Origin: an uncultured Bacteroidia bacterium
GTDB lineage: Bacteria; Bacteroidota; Bacteroidia; NS11-12g; UBA955
DNA: 64,000 nucleotides
Assembly: GCA_943789135.1 (NCBI GenBank)
Contig: CALSSY010000008.1
Span: forward strand, 1 to 64,000
Reading direction: 5' to 3'
The notes under the pieces were generated by a model. It saw only the letters and a list, made by a program, of their open reading frames with translations. It did no database searches and had not been told where the DNA came from. The stretch's first letter is position 1. The number at the start of each line of letters is the position of its first letter. Position numbers and translations under genes: made by a program. Of this stretch, positions 49,801-55,638 are shown piece after piece.

Positions 49801-50038
49801 TCCAACGAAATACTCGAGCTTGACCGGCCTGACTTCCGACTGTACCATTATTTAGATATGCTCCTATTCCAATCGTTTTGGAATCTGGCATACTAACAGA
49901 CCAACCAGAAAAATCATTGGAGGCTTCTCCCAAAATATCAGCACCCAATTGCGTTTGGGCGCTTCCATTCAAAATCAAAAGATTAAATAGAATCAAAAAT
50001 ATTGAACGAAATATCATGTACGTGTAATTGGATCGCAT
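37889..50038 (-). CDS. Giant T9SS-exported PKD-repeat surface protein
   Basis: About 4,049 residues. The start at 50038 opens a signal peptide (core MIFRSIFLILFNLLILNGSA); 50017 is also possible, and an in-frame ATG at 50197 adds a non-signal stretch. Seven ~53-residue FG-GAP-like repeats (DGEA, SMPDSNTIAIGAP, GHVRIYRWNGSAWVQ) form the head, probably a seven-bladed propeller. About 41 PKD repeats of ~85 residues follow, each with one Cys near the start (QCxxxNxFxF) and one near the end (GCxDT). A type B (CHU_C) sorting domain closes it: LLPTAFSPNNDGVNDVYHIRG to IAIIR. It is the first gene of the operon. Likely a cell-surface adhesin or gliding filament. Confidence 0.93.
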   Translation of the reverse strand: MRSNYTYMIFRSIFLILFNLLILNGSAQTQLGADILGEASNDFSGWSVSMPDSKTIGIGAYLNNGTVGSQAGQARVFRWSGSAWVQKGSDIDGESPGDNSGFSISMPDSNTIAIGAPKNAGNSGNRVGHTRIYRWNGSAWVQKGADIDGEANLDESGTCISMPDSNTVAIGAPKNDGTAGDAGHVRIYRWSGTAWVQKGADLDGEAVNDLSGSSISMPDSNTVAIGAHANDGFANDAGHVRIFKWNGSAWVQQGSDIDGEANGDRSGWSIDMPNSNTIAIGAYDNDGNGAASGQTRIYKWNGTAWVQKGADLDGETAGDQFGSAVAMADSNTLAVGSYLNSTGAGHVRVFKWNGSAWSQYLTDIDGKNSGEYSGYSLSMPPEGTLVGIGVPRAGTVSNQGHTRVFKLCNNTSVTISPSVCAKYVSPSGKYSWTTSGTYADTISNYTGCDSIITINLTIFNNPTAQFTVNDTNQCLDAHSFDFTNASSSNLTNTSLNYAWDFGDNSSSSSENPSKIYNTADRRTVSLIVTNIGGCKDTTEMTITASPNPSVNFSINDDSQCENDNSFTFTNSSSVGLGTTLSYSWNFPDGNTATSLNVTKPLIVLNGTHSVKLIATSTAGCIDSISKNITTLAKPSAKIYNTSLDSCLNSAWSFKVDDLNAATIQAIEWIFPTSNTSTDSIVNQIFTSNGSITIEVRITNADLCIDTTSVNVNVYTNPISDFDFNDSTQCIDNHRFRLTNNSTYQTSSVTYAWDFGDSSTSSAKNPVKIFDYSGYKSISLITRDARGCADTIEHQAFVVPLPVAGFSINTVTQCENDNFFIYKSNNTNASNAGSVNSTWDFGNGTSGSGDSVALNYSNSTGTITVVLTATSSYGCTDTSQGKIKIRKGPDAGFAIDTVLYCIRGNSFGFTDGSTDGEGTVDTYVWTWGDTNSDTYTSATRKTHSYGDTGLYDIQLWVSDNFGCYDSISKKTQVHPNPTAQFAITDSLQCLDINSFSFTQQSVSGSPNASLTYAWDFADTSSTDVSPIITYANAGTRNISLIVSNAFSCKDTFNSTMRVYALPIPSFSINDSTQCENDHQFVFTNGSNIGVGEGSLSYSWDLGDGTSSLLTDVTKGYVGYDTLTVKLIASSSFGCKDSISKRIEVLQKPQTELVRMFTDSCLDSKVILKAIDREVSMPNSVSWLYSNGFSSTDSISETSYTTEGAKSVRLIVGNARGCLDTLNYAFNLYNNPVAGFYAVDSAICFRGNEFEWIDSSDLQYGTAINYVWHFGDGSSDTSAGNNTIKHKYADTGMFEVQLQITNSLGCADTTNRKIRVDYHPETQITKINSDSCLNSDWIFNVQDGLQSSVNATLWTFPNATNYTDTQIVHRFASNGTKNITVEIQNIFGCKDTQTFDVRVYTNPISAFTTNDTAQCVDVHRFNFTNNSTSTRTLNYVWDFGDTSSATGTNAFKVYTSYGRRSVSLIARDNLGCADTAYESIYVAPYPISSFDINDTLQCENDNLFIFEDRSTVLAGGGSLSSAWEYGDGGSATGDSVSYNYATTTSYITVMHKSISSYGCRDSSTRVVHVRKGPDAGFAIDTVLYCIRGNSFGFTDGSTDGEGTVDTYVWTWGDTNSDTYTSATRKTHSYGDTGLYDIQLWVSDNFGCYDSISKKTQVHPNPTAQFAITDSLQCLDINSFSFTQQSVSGSPNASLTYAWDFADTSSTDVSPVITYANAGTRNISLIVSNAFSCKDTFNSTMRVYALPIPSFSINDSTQCENDHQFVFTNGSNIGVGEGSLSYAWDLGDGTSSLLTDVTKGYVGYDTLTVKLIASSSFGCKDSISKRIEVLQKPQTELVRMFTDSCLDSKVILKAIDREVSMPNSVSWLYSNGFSSTDSISETSYTTEGAKSVRLIVGNARGCLDTLNYAFNLYNNPVAGFYAVDSAICFRGNEFEWIDSSDLQYGTAINYVWHFGDGSSDTSAGNNTIKHKYADTGMFEVQLQITNSLGCADTTNRKIRVDFHPETQITKINSDSCLNNASNFKVADMRAAAIPSILWTFSDASTYTDSTVQKKFTSNGSQQIETIISNIYGCADTAQLVFNLYENPVAKYSIADTFDCLKGNEFSLQSASTTTYGSLNSFTWDFGDQSPSGTGNNIKYSYSDSGIYSVRLIVENTLGCADSIRRLVRVNPNPRAYFNADLYVQCLHTNTTQFADSSESNLTDPTLQYDWNFGDTTNSTVANPSKTYSYFGVKSITAIITNSEGCKDTVTRGVEIKPEPIAKMTISDAAQCENDNLFTFTDTTIMPTRGGSHWVIWKVDGNTIGDSTNQQNYTIDSAKSYTVKMIAESEFGCQDSIEQPFRVLPKPQALITYTSPDSCLSTTSNFTAVNLAGNGIKNANWLFSDSSRATGVNTSKKYKTAGVKWVELILENTNGCFDTTRFEFQIHKNPIAKFVAASYSQCLVGNEFNFYDSSSAVAGILDSLSWNFADGTITPGIVGSSKNYTYQTARSYRVRMTAFNSFGCQDSTEQTVIVRANPDADFDINNNSQCLNTNAFDLTNNSQPNNGNANMSYTWEFGDSTTSSSRNIKKTYLNDGAKTIRLITSNSDGCVDTIEKNVTVRSMPVASFNINTVNQCVNQNAYNFADISTIRSGGGTLSRVWTLGDGTVSNQKNISNKTYTIAQNYNVQLISRSNFNCADTLIKTITVLPKPNVNFTVNQDTQCLVNNAYAFNNQTSIITGGGTLTYLFTYGDGNSSSNTHPKHSFKNFGTYKIKLLAQSQYGCVDSLSKPVKVVANPLVDFKFVNSDKQCNSIDTFELQNQTDKRNAFAISYVWNFGDGTSSTNTNFNKSYTQSGDYRITLYAVNKNGCRDSVSYNSKVYSDPAADFSINQSGQCINNQKFDFTNNSSISYGGGSLSYQWLYADSLFANSTNSSKKFDEVKTYPIKLIATSSLGCKDSVQRNITVYPKPVAKFAINDDAQCLSNNVFKLTNNSTVASGTNSFQWNFGDNTGNSVVSPDKVYSAYGTYDITLKALTNYGCKDSVVKRVTVHSQPVVTFSRSDTAICRYQNSFTFTNNSSNADGSRLSYNWTYSDGNSDTLVSPKVGFKESGLYLIKLVGKTQFGCLDSQIKSVRVFPQPLPSFTIKTPLQCLTNNSYAATNYSTVASEGGSLSYRWDFDNGSTSTALNPTWKYNTDDTFEVRMYVESSLGCKDSLFKQVIVYPQPVVGFALSDTTQCLGTNTFSLTNKSSVRYGSLKYDWTFGDGGRSLGINPLVKYNSEGTYRVGLYAATNFGCKDSAFRNVNVYPDPQALFDINDETQCLRGNDFNLKNNTKLAAGTYSSAWDFGDLTNSGLKDPNHKYVDDGVYVIRLKVTTNRNCIDSTYKIIQVYPQPKSAFIINDSVQCINDNDFIFENKSVVNFGGLRSFWDYGDVSYSSNGTGRHTYSSTGAFKVQLVAFTAFGCSDTINQNVRITEIPQIAFTLDTLNLCERGNEFNATNNSTYNGIETIDYQWKSTDGYSVKSLNYTHSYAERGTYKLKLVGRSSEGCMDSSTQSLVVYPQGKSEVTVFDTLQCLFGNDFTFGNESKVDGASFALMSWNFGNVFIDTQYRVTPNQFQFGDTGTYKVTLISTTENLCMDTSEVSVRVVPMPVAEIATGPLSSCNNDQTFEYVDASVKESGYSNKWMFNKQVVNMVDTLNPKFILPGKYGIRLVVYTQFGCTDTVNSIAISNEVPKARIGVNNNEQCLETNDFIFSNVSTQFTQPTAFWDFGDGTLGSGNTLAQEYWDAGEYDVTLVVENDSMCSDTALITVRVNPTPEAFLYVEPSCLNLPIILESNSEIQSGKIVSYLWNMGDGTNYSDSLPSHQYSKPGIHYISLAMRSDRGCYAKFTDSIEVYFNPEAGISFLTERPTILKNNVGFLDSSTDAATLEWDFGDGSDLVYDEYEVYHTYQDTGNYQVRLVVASWESCYDTTMRTVRVWPDYNILLPTAFSPNNDGVNDVYHIRGNHHSITTANWIVYTEDGIKVFESNNIDEAWNGQLMNNGEPLPMGNYQLNLVVKDMYGNQNQFNEKIAIIR
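44058..45337 (-). repeat. Near-identical internal repeat, copy closer to the C-terminus
   Basis: About 1,280 bases that match 46107-47386 at a constant offset of 2,049 bases, with only about a dozen base differences that I could count. It codes PKD units 14-18. The two protein copies differ by about two residues (Ser/Ala in SYxWDLGDG and Ile/Val in DVSPxITYANAG). Similarity decays sharply outside the block. Confidence 0.93.
46107..47386 (-). repeat. Near-identical internal repeat, copy closer to the N-terminus
   Basis: Partner of 44058-45337, coding PKD units 6-10. Flanking bases (to 46050 on the left) still show homology but at lower identity, as expected for an older block duplication partly homogenised later. 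Confidence 0.93.
48830..49955 (-). repeat. FG-GAP-like beta-propeller repeats (seven copies)
   Basis: Seven tandem ~155-base units, each coding an Asp-Gly-Glu loop, SMPDSNT, AIGA and a RxYxWNGxAW strand. Seven copies would make one complete propeller at the N-terminus of the giant protein. Confidence 0.85.
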
Positions 50039-50365
50039 CTTCTTGGTAAAATATCTAGTTCCAAAAGGATAATTTTTTTGATCAACACCTGTGACAGTTA
50101 ATGGTACTTTCTTGAGTGTGAATTTCTGATTCAAGTAGACTTCTAACATAACATAAGTGTATCTAAAATTAGTTTTCGGATACACAATATTAAACATTTC
50201 TTTTTTTCAAATGTCGTTCAATTAGAATTATATTCAGGTTTCTAATAAAAATTAAATCCTAACAACATACTATTTTTTAACACAGTTCAAATAACCCCTA
50301 GATTTCCTACTATTTGATTACAAAACTGCATCAATTTTTTCAGTTGAAATACTTAAGTTTGTGCT
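50039..50365. other. Divergent intergenic region upstream of the giant gene and second PorP/SprF gene
   Basis: 327 bases, AT-rich, no convincing gene or RNA. TAATATTG on the minus strand (50185-50192) is a 7-of-8 match to TAnnTTTG and could drive the adhesin operon with a ~140-base leader. TAAGTTTG (50354-50361) on the plus strand precedes the second PorP/SprF gene. The region likely co-regulates both transcripts. Confidence 0.45.
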
Positions 50366-51385
50366 GTGCAGAAATTTTTTATCCAAAAAATAACATTGGT
50401 TCATTGTTGCGTTTTTACAGCATTTATATTGGCGCAAAATTTATCCGCGCAAAACCTACAGTTTCGTCAAAGTTATGCCCAAAGATCATTATTGAATCCC
50501 GCATTAATTGGCACAGGACAATTAAATGATATTTCTTCTGCACGCATCAGTTCAGGAACAAAAGGCCAATGGTTGGGGCTAGGTAAGCGTTTGTTTGCCC
50601 AATCCATATCTATCGACGCTCCTATTTCAAATACAAATGCAGCCTACAGTGCGGGCGTTTACACAACCGATTTAATTTCAGGTTCTGAAGGCCGAGCCAA
50701 ATATTCCCATATTTCAGGACATTTGGGGTACGCTTACGATATCAAAGTAGGAAAAAACATTTTTGTGAAAGGTGGAATAAATGCACAATTCTCATCTTTT
50801 AATTTCGGAGCTGAACAATTTTTTTGGGAGGATCAAATAAATGCGGCAAACACAGGATTTATAATCCCCACTCAAGAACCTAACGCACAGATAACCAAAA
50901 ATGTATTTCATGTTTCCGCAGGCTTATTGTTATATGGATCAACAGGCTTTTTAGGCATTTCCGCCCTTAATATTAACCAACCTGATATTTCTTTTTTTGA
51001 AGAAGGTGGACAAAATATCCCGTTAAACCTAAGTGTGCATGCTGGATATGAGATATACCAATCTGAAAGCGGTACCAAATTACTTCCTTCAATAAATTAT
51101 ACAATTCTTCCTGAATCCCAATCCAGATCGATAATGTTTAATGGTATACGCGATAACTTTCGCATGGGATTAGGGGCTCAAAATACAGAATCACTTGGAC
51201 AGCAAGCTTTTTCTGTAAACTATTATTTCGGTGCACGTTACGATCGATATTATGTTGCTTATTCGAATGATTGGAACGTTAGTGTTAAAAATTCTTCAAT
51301 ACCCTTAACACACGAAATATCGGTAATTATATTTCCATACGAAACCAAAACAAAACCTAGGCCAAACCCATTTCCCGAATATTAA
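50366..51385 (+). CDS. Second PorP/SprF-family T9SS membrane protein
   Basis: 339 residues, PorP/SprF barrel with a signal peptide (ending QNLSAQ). The opening LQFRQSYAQRSLLNPALIGTGQLNDISSARI and the strands GYAYDIKVGKNIFVKGGINAQFSSFNFG are typical. The frame has a stop just upstream and no nearby ATG, so GTG at 50366 is the start. A TAAGTTTG element ends four bases earlier. Divergent from the giant PKD gene, it is a candidate dedicated outer-membrane partner for that protein, while the first PorP/SprF may serve the SprB/TSP3 protein. Its stop overlaps the stop of the convergent DUF3078 gene. Confidence 0.87.
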   Translation: MQKFFIQKITLVHCCVFTAFILAQNLSAQNLQFRQSYAQRSLLNPALIGTGQLNDISSARISSGTKGQWLGLGKRLFAQSISIDAPISNTNAAYSAGVYTTDLISGSEGRAKYSHISGHLGYAYDIKVGKNIFVKGGINAQFSSFNFGAEQFFWEDQINAANTGFIIPTQEPNAQITKNVFHVSAGLLLYGSTGFLGISALNINQPDISFFEEGGQNIPLNLSVHAGYEIYQSESGTKLLPSINYTILPESQSRSIMFNGIRDNFRMGLGAQNTESLGQQAFSVNYYFGARYDRYYVAYSNDWNVSVKNSSIPLTHEISVIIFPYETKTKPRPNPFPEY

Positions 51386-52428
51386 TATCGAGATCCACCT
51401 ATAGCAATATTGAGGCCAACGGCTAAAACTTGCTTGAATTGCAAGCGTGGTCCTGTTCTTTCCCCAAATTCATCCAAAGCAATTTGGATATCATCATCAT
51501 ATATGAAATGTAGAATTAAATTGGTCATGATAAACTCATTGACTTGCAGGTTAAACGTATTTTCAAAGTCAACGTCAATATTTCCAGGCTTTTCAATATA
51601 GTTCGAAAACAATACGAGCCTTGATTGTATTCCCACATTTTTTACAATTCGAGGTTCGTTATATTCGACGCGCATTGAACCACCCGCCTCTGACCTAAAT
51701 TTCTTTCCCAAGGTAAGATACTCACCAGTGAAATAATCGTATTCCCCAGGCTCAACACCGTATGCCCCTTGATTGGCTAAATCTTGATTCAATACAATTG
51801 TATTTTTGCTTGTAACAGGACCTATGAATACACTTAATTTCGAACTAGGAACAAAATCGAATCCCAAGGATCCCATAACATATCCAGGGGCCATGAATTC
51901 TGAAATTGGCTTTTCATCTCCAATATTGTAATAACCAGGTCGAAATTGCGATCCTAAAGATAACAGGCCCGTGTAAAACCATTTTTCATTAGCTCTCAAA
52001 CCAAATTTGGTCGTAATTTCTAAACGATCATCATTCTTAAACCATTGACCGTCTTTACCTTGAAGCATTATACCATATCCCGCATCAAAATTGGTTTCCC
52101 AATTGAATTTCTCACTGGTATAAGATAAATTCAAACTCAATGAGGTTGAAATCGCAATAGAGTTTTCACCACCACCTTGCCAATTCGAAAATTGAGCCTG
52201 ACTTGTACTTATAACCGAATTACCTCCAAAAGACCATTGTCCTGAACTGGGTTCATCATATGGATCGTAATCATCCCACTTCGAAAATCCAGTTTTAGGA
52301 CCAAATTTCAAAACCGTTTTAAACAGTGCGTCAGGTGCGTTTTGTTCATATGGCTTGCCCGTATTGGAATAGGACAACACCACAGAGGGTGTCATTAACA
52401 ATAATAAATATAACTTAAGTTTAAACAT
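51382..52428 (-). CDS. DUF3078 outer-membrane protein
   Basis: 348 residues with a signal peptide (1-19). The body is a predicted beta-barrel of alternating strands. Its WSFGGNSVISTSQAQFSNWQGGGENSIAISTSLSLN opening and NWETNFDAGYGIMLQGKDGQWFKNDDRLEITTKFGLRA segment are hallmarks of the DUF3078 family, which is widespread in Bacteroidota. Its function is unknown. No partner gene is evident; it ends tail-to-tail with the second PorP/SprF gene. Confidence 0.87.
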   Translation of the reverse strand: MFKLKLYLLLLMTPSVVLSYSNTGKPYEQNAPDALFKTVLKFGPKTGFSKWDDYDPYDEPSSGQWSFGGNSVISTSQAQFSNWQGGGENSIAISTSLSLNLSYTSEKFNWETNFDAGYGIMLQGKDGQWFKNDDRLEITTKFGLRANEKWFYTGLLSLGSQFRPGYYNIGDEKPISEFMAPGYVMGSLGFDFVPSSKLSVFIGPVTSKNTIVLNQDLANQGAYGVEPGEYDYFTGEYLTLGKKFRSEAGGSMRVEYNEPRIVKNVGIQSRLVLFSNYIEKPGNIDVDFENTFNLQVNEFIMTNLILHFIYDDDIQIALDEFGERTGPRLQFKQVLAVGLNIAIGGSRY

Positions 52429-52522
52429 GTTAACGAACTTATTACAATATTAGGCGCATAAAGTTTTTAAACCAAATCACCATCTTTTAGAAAGAAAATT
52501 ATGAGCGTAATGTTATACTTAA

Positions 52523-55516
52523 TTAACGCTTGTACATCCGTTGATAGTACATTCGATGCATTGCATTGGCACCATCGGCTTCGTTTTGTTTCCCTTTGAA
52601 AGCCCGTAAGTTATAGGTTAATTGTAACATCGCATAGCGCGTTAGAACCGTTGTCCTAACATCTTCAAAATAGGTTTCATTAACATTTCGAATGATGCTC
52701 TGATTTTGATTCAACAAATCATATAATTGAATGCGAAAATCCCATTCATTTTTCTTACCAAATTTACGCCCCAAACCTAAATTCCATAAAAAAATTGATT
52801 GATTAAAATTAGCCTGAAAACCTGTGTAAAGTTGATGCTTAAGATCGGAATTAATGACCCATTTCCCACCAGGCATCCAATTTACTTGGAAGGATGTTTG
52901 TTGAATCCAATACGTTTGATTGAGGCTGCTTTGAAGCGTATTCAAAACTTGGTTATAGGAAGTAGAATTATTGATATTGAAATCTAGTCGTTCACTTATG
53001 TTAGAACCAATGCCCAAATCAAAACCAATAGCTGGATTCTTACTGGTATTGCGCTGAGCTTCAGATTCATCTACCTGAATCATACTCGGGGTTTCTCTGT
53101 AGTCAAAAGACATGCCGGAATTGAAATTCAGTTTCCCTTTGAAAAATGGACGCGACCAAGAAAAACGACTTGAAATGTTAAATGCACCATCCAAATTCAC
53201 AGGTTTGGATAATTGTGCTCCTGGTCGCAAAATAAACACCGTATCTCCCGTAGGAATCGCAATTCCATTACTGCCAATACTTGCAATTTGCGTCAATGTT
53301 GTTAATGAATTCATGGACGCAGTTCCGCGAATGAACGCAAAAAACATAGTTCCCGATTTAGGATCCATTTTAAAATAACGTGAAAATAATCTGTGCTGAA
53401 AATCTTGAACCAAATCTGGGTTCCCCGTAGTTAATTGTAGGGGATTGGAATTGTTAATTACATCTTGTAGTTGGGTAACGGAAGGCGCATTATTAGAAGT
53501 GCGGTAATAAATTCGTATTCCATTAGCACCTCTTTTCCCACTTCTCATTGTAAACTGCGGAAGCACGGAAATGAATCGCCTATTAATGTCCAACCCTACA
53601 GGAAACTGCTGCGATCCATCAAGTTGTGCAATCTGTCCATCAATCCCCGCAATCCACTGTATACCGTTTTTCATCCGTTGAAAGCGCATACCCGCAGCAT
53701 GTCGGCTATATCCGTTTGTAAAACTACTTGACAAAACCGTGTCCAATAAATCATAAGCGCCACCAAAATAAGTTGGGATATAATTCAATCGATCTGAATT
53801 ATTTTGATTGATATTCATCTCATAAGAAAACAACAAACTATGAAAAGAGTCTAAGGGCACCGTGTACTCTAATTCTGTCGCAAATCCTAAAACGCCTTGA
53901 TTCAATTGGGTTTCTTGTTGTCTTATGGTAGAGTCCGCACTTCGAAACAAACGATTATCAAGTAAACTCGTTCCACCTGTATTATTCCAACTTGGAATAA
54001 ATTCAATGGCCAGTGAACGACCTTTTTTATCAAATGCATGCAACCAATCTATTTCAAAAGCTCCGTTAATTGAAGAACTTTCATTTTTGAATACATTGTT
54101 CATTAAACTAATAATTTGGCTGTAATCCGTGGTTTGGGAGACTCCTAAAGTGGGCAGATTCTGATCCGATGTTTGATAGGTAATACGCGGTTGCATGATT
54201 ACCCGGTCGTTACTATCAATATTCCACTCCAATCTAGAACTAAACCTGTGCTGCTGACTGTAATTGGTCTGGTCTGATTCTTCGGTATATCGCAGACCTA
54301 GATCTCCCAATCCACCTCCCGTTACAAACAAGCGGTTGGTATTGCTGTTATTCGTATTATTAGCATCGCTGAAGAAATAACTCCCACTGACATCCCATTT
54401 TTTACCCCATTTATCGGCATAATTCAATCCAAATAATGTGGATTGAGTAATTCCTTCGTTTCCGCTAACAAAGAAATCGCCCATTCCTCTTCTACCAAAA
54501 TTTCCACCTCCAAAAGCACTCGAAATATCATCAAATGCAAAATTTTGCTCGTTAATATTGTTGGATTGAAATAAAACCGAAAATCTTTGATCGCCGTTGA
54601 ACGTATTGTAGGTAGCTCCCGATTTGTATTTTGTATCGTCACCAGTACCTTCTATTGATTGACCTAAACCTCCATAAAACTTACCAAATTGACCGTTTTT
54701 AAAACCGGTTTTTGTTATGATATTCATGGTTTTTGTGGTATTTCCATCGTCAAAACCTGTAAACTGACTTTGCTCGGATTGAGCATCGTAAATTTGAATT
54801 TTCGAAATAGATTCGGCTGGGACGTTCTTCAATGCAGCTTTTGGGTCTTCACCAAAATAAGGTTTCCCATCTACCAAAACCCGAGCCACCTTTTCTCCTT
54901 GTGCCTCAATTTCACCATTTCTTTGCGTTACTCCGGGCATCTTCTTCACGAGGTCTTCGGCGCTTGCATCTGGATTAACCTTATAATTAGACGCATTCAT
55001 TTCAGCCGTATCTCCCTTCATTTCAATGGCTTTTGTGCGAATTTCAACGGCCTCTATTTTTTCAGATGCTTTTAACAAGGTAGTTATTCCCAATCCCAAC
55101 TGAATTCCTGATTCCCCCCTTTGCATTTCGGGCTTTACCATATTTATAGCTGTTTCGTATCCAGAGGCTTGTGCTCTCACAACAGCCATTGATTCGCGCA
55201 TGCTAATTCCTTTTTCTCGTAATTTCTGAAACGATTCTCGTGTTAAAACCGCTGAAAAAAAGCCTTCTTTACTCGTATTTCCCGCATAAAATGGTTCTTC
55301 CTGTTGCGATAGCCATGAAAAGATTCGTTCTCTGTCTGTAAAGGTTTTCAGAGTATCTGAAGGAAGTATATACACCTCGACTTTAGCATTAGAAATACCG
55401 GAACCTGCAGCATCTGCAACACCCCCTTCAAGGGTAAATTGCATACCGCCAAAACCCTGACCACTTAACGAATTTGACATCAGCCAAATCGCAAATCCCA
55501 ATACGTAGTTTTTCAT
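52523..55516 (-). CDS. TonB-dependent outer-membrane receptor-like protein (OMP_b-brl_3 type barrel)
   Basis: About 997 residues. The start at 55516 begins the signal peptide (MKNYVLGFAIWLMSNSLSGQ); earlier in-frame ATGs add unrelated residues. A short N-terminal beta domain (QFTLEGGVADAAGSGISNAKVEVYI) replaces the usual carboxypeptidase-regulatory domain. A plug domain follows (DASAEDLVKKMPGVTQRNGEIEAQGEKVARVLVDGKPYFGEDPKAALKNVPAESISKIQIYDAQ), then a ~700-residue barrel rich in Asn/Gly with late YRTSNNAPSVTQLQDVINNSNPLQL, a family hallmark. Ligand unknown. No SusD-like gene is adjacent, arguing against a glycan locus. Confidence 0.87.
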   Translation of the reverse strand: MKNYVLGFAIWLMSNSLSGQGFGGMQFTLEGGVADAAGSGISNAKVEVYILPSDTLKTFTDRERIFSWLSQQEEPFYAGNTSKEGFFSAVLTRESFQKLREKGISMRESMAVVRAQASGYETAINMVKPEMQRGESGIQLGLGITTLLKASEKIEAVEIRTKAIEMKGDTAEMNASNYKVNPDASAEDLVKKMPGVTQRNGEIEAQGEKVARVLVDGKPYFGEDPKAALKNVPAESISKIQIYDAQSEQSQFTGFDDGNTTKTMNIITKTGFKNGQFGKFYGGLGQSIEGTGDDTKYKSGATYNTFNGDQRFSVLFQSNNINEQNFAFDDISSAFGGGNFGRRGMGDFFVSGNEGITQSTLFGLNYADKWGKKWDVSGSYFFSDANNTNNSNTNRLFVTGGGLGDLGLRYTEESDQTNYSQQHRFSSRLEWNIDSNDRVIMQPRITYQTSDQNLPTLGVSQTTDYSQIISLMNNVFKNESSSINGAFEIDWLHAFDKKGRSLAIEFIPSWNNTGGTSLLDNRLFRSADSTIRQQETQLNQGVLGFATELEYTVPLDSFHSLLFSYEMNINQNNSDRLNYIPTYFGGAYDLLDTVLSSSFTNGYSRHAAGMRFQRMKNGIQWIAGIDGQIAQLDGSQQFPVGLDINRRFISVLPQFTMRSGKRGANGIRIYYRTSNNAPSVTQLQDVINNSNPLQLTTGNPDLVQDFQHRLFSRYFKMDPKSGTMFFAFIRGTASMNSLTTLTQIASIGSNGIAIPTGDTVFILRPGAQLSKPVNLDGAFNISSRFSWSRPFFKGKLNFNSGMSFDYRETPSMIQVDESEAQRNTSKNPAIGFDLGIGSNISERLDFNINNSTSYNQVLNTLQSSLNQTYWIQQTSFQVNWMPGGKWVINSDLKHQLYTGFQANFNQSIFLWNLGLGRKFGKKNEWDFRIQLYDLLNQNQSIIRNVNETYFEDVRTTVLTRYAMLQLTYNLRAFKGKQNEADGANAMHRMYYQRMYKR

Positions 55517-55638
55517 TAAAAAATTGCAAGTTACAATGTTTTCAATTTCCATATAAAGTTTGTCGACTAAAGTGAATGTAATTTCTTTTTTATTAAAAAG
55601 ATAAACAACCATTTTAATAGAGATTTGTTTAAAACTAT

